From assembly GCA_016873715.1 (NCBI GenBank), contig VGWF01000030.1:1-38477 (forward strand): 38,477 bases of DNA, written 5' to 3'. Below, in pieces: positions 37,538 to 38,477 of the stretch; the first letter of the stretch is position 1, and every line of letters starts with the position of its first letter. A program made the position numbers and the translations under genes. Under the pieces are notes generated by a model, which made no database searches, had not been told where the DNA came from, and saw nothing but the letters and a program-made list of their open reading frames with translations. Source of the stretch: Lentisphaerota bacterium (lineage in GTDB: Bacteria; Verrucomicrobiota; Kiritimatiellia; PWTM01).

Positions 37538-38477
37538 TCATTCGCGTTCTTCACGTTCTTCGCGGTCCGCCTTGCTGCCCTTGCCTTTGCGCATCTTCCC
37601 GCCCGACAGCAGCGTCTCCCAGCCGGATGTTTTCATGTCCGAGAAATACTCGTCCGGCTCAGGCAGGGTTTTGCGCCAATCTTCAAGGCTGGCCTTCATC
37701 CGCTGCGCCACTTCCGGGAATTCCGAGGCCAGGTTGTCTGTCTCCATCATTTGCTTTTGCAGATCATAGAGCTCGAGACGGCTGCCGTCGGGGTTCATCA
37801 GCAGTTTCCACGGGCCCTCGCGCATGGCCAGGCGCGGACTGAATTGCAGCGGGTAGCCCGTCTGCCCGCCGCGCTGTTCCCAGAACAGGGCCTTCGTTCG
37901 GGAGAAGGGCTGTCCCCGGAAGGCCGCGCTCAAATCCTCCCCATCGCCTTTCAACTCGGGCGGCTGGGTCACACCCGCGAGCCCCAGCAGACTGGGCAGC
38001 AGGTCCACTCCGCTGACCGGAAGTTCGCGATCCACCGTGCCACGGGGGATGCCGCCCTTGGGCCAGGAGATGATGAAGGGCACGCGGATGCCTCCGTCGT
38101 AAAGGCTGCGCTTTTGTCCGCGGAAGACCCCCGTGGAGCCGACCCCGCTGTGCATCGCCTTCGCGATGTGGATGGATTCGGGTCCGTTGTCGCTGCTGAA
38201 GATGAGGATGGTGTTCTCGTAGGTCCCCATCTCCTTGAGCTTCTGGATGAGACGCCCGATCTGCGTGTCCATCTCGGTCACCGAAGGGTAATACATCTCC
38301 TGCGGCGTGCTGATGTCTGCCCCGATCCCCTTCTTCTCGAGCAGGACATCGTGCAGTTTCCCGTGACTCCAGAATTGCTTGTAGCCGTCGCGCTGCTCCC
38401 TGGATGGGTTGAGAGACGCGTGGGGCACCATGAACCAGATGTTCATGAAGACCGGCCCCTGCTTGTGCCGCTCGAGG
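37538..38477 (-). CDS. Sulfatase, C-terminal part (cut by window end)
   Basis: Over 310 residues of a type I sulfatase are present; the active-site C/SxPxR region lies beyond the window. Recognisable stretches are VFMNIWFMVPHAS, YYPSVTEMDTQIGRLIQKLKEMG, ILIFSSDNGPES, LYDGGIRVPFIISWPKGG and WKLLMNPDGSRLELYDL. The tail is highly charged (KGKGSKADREEREERE). Base composition is clearly lower in GC than the rest of the window and codons ending in A or T are common, suggesting recent acquisition. It resembles arylsulfatase A/N-acetylgalactosamine-sulfatase-type enzymes rather than the sulfatase at 12764. Confidence 0.9.
   Translation of the reverse strand, partial: LERHKQGPVFMNIWFMVPHASLNPSREQRDGYKQFWSHGKLHDVLLEKKGIGADISTPQEMYYPSVTEMDTQIGRLIQKLKEMGTYENTILIFSSDNGPESIHIAKAMHSGVGSTGVFRGQKRSLYDGGIRVPFIISWPKGGIPRGTVDRELPVSGVDLLPSLLGLAGVTQPPELKGDGEDLSAAFRGQPFSRTKALFWEQRGGQTGYPLQFSPRLAMREGPWKLLMNPDGSRLELYDLQKQMMETDNLASEFPEVAQRMKASLEDWRKTLPEPDEYFSDMKTSGWETLLSGGKMRKGKGSKADREEREERE

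Noticed and set aside
1-38477. tRNA, rRNA, or known riboswitch
   Set aside because: I looked for T-loop-like GGTTCGA stretches, rRNA signatures and a cobalamin riboswitch near the corrinoid genes (gaps there are only 22-55 bases) and found none.

Overview
The window is very GC-rich (roughly 70% or more), densely packed and double-coding in appearance: long open frames lie opposite most genes and were discarded. I infer a bacterium of the PVC superphylum, most likely Kiritimatiellota/Verrucomicrobiota-like. The reasons are exported sulfatases, a GH78-like rhamnosidase, a RhaT symporter, an alkaline phosphatase with a C-terminal beta-sandwich-like tail, compact heme enzymes, and many short dispersed palindromes of the TTCCAA(N3)TTGGAA and GC-rich hairpin kinds. 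This assignment is an inference; there is no rRNA or tRNA gene in the window.

Layout. 1-276: repeat-rich leader with hairpins. 277-1185: zinc-dependent homocysteine S-methyltransferase. 1316-4928: rhamnosidase-like glycosidase, then a tightly overlapping set of lytic transglycosylase, lipoprotein, cupin and YjbQ genes. 4938-5187: copy 1 of a MITE-like repeat. 5283-11654: six-gene heme operon (hemA, hemC-hemD fusion, hemB, hemL, hemQ, hemE), with several genes overlapping. 11808-12731: N-acetylneuraminate lyase, convergent with an exported sulfatase carrying EF-hands. 14663-19997: plant-type phosphofructokinase, divergent-PAP2 protein, HU, an Lrp/AsnC regulator overlapping an aminotransferase, and a PIN-PhoH ATPase. 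20013-22309 (minus): signal peptidase I, small NTF2-like protein, alkaline phosphatase. 22342-22732: copy 2 of the MITE-like repeat, bounded by a 13-bp direct repeat. 22835-24379: CheY-like receiver and YchF-like GTPase. 24369-29373 (minus): probable operon of GHMP mevalonate kinase, diphosphomevalonate decarboxylase, zinc-ribbon coiled-coil protein, corrinoid protein and RACo-like corrinoid reactivase. 29374-29887: non-coding, repeat-bearing. 29888-31600: a tandem protein-kinase-like/pseudokinase-like protein of unknown family. 31632-36170: Tat-exported TIM-barrel isomerase-like protein and CydDC. 36178-38477 (minus): RhaT, a gene remnant, and a sulfatase cut by the window edge with clearly lower GC.

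Functionally, the heme operon goes from glutamyl-tRNA to coproporphyrinogen and includes the coproheme decarboxylase family. CydDC would serve cytochrome bd assembly. The corrinoid protein and its reactivase need a methyltransferase partner; the homocysteine methyltransferase 25 kb away is a candidate. Rhamnosidase, RhaT and two sulfatases suggest use of sulfated rhamnose-containing glycans. The most unusual items are the tandem kinase/pseudokinase gene, a HemC that lacks its cofactor domain inside a HemC-HemD fusion, the two-copy inverted-repeat element, and several apparently leaderless promoters.
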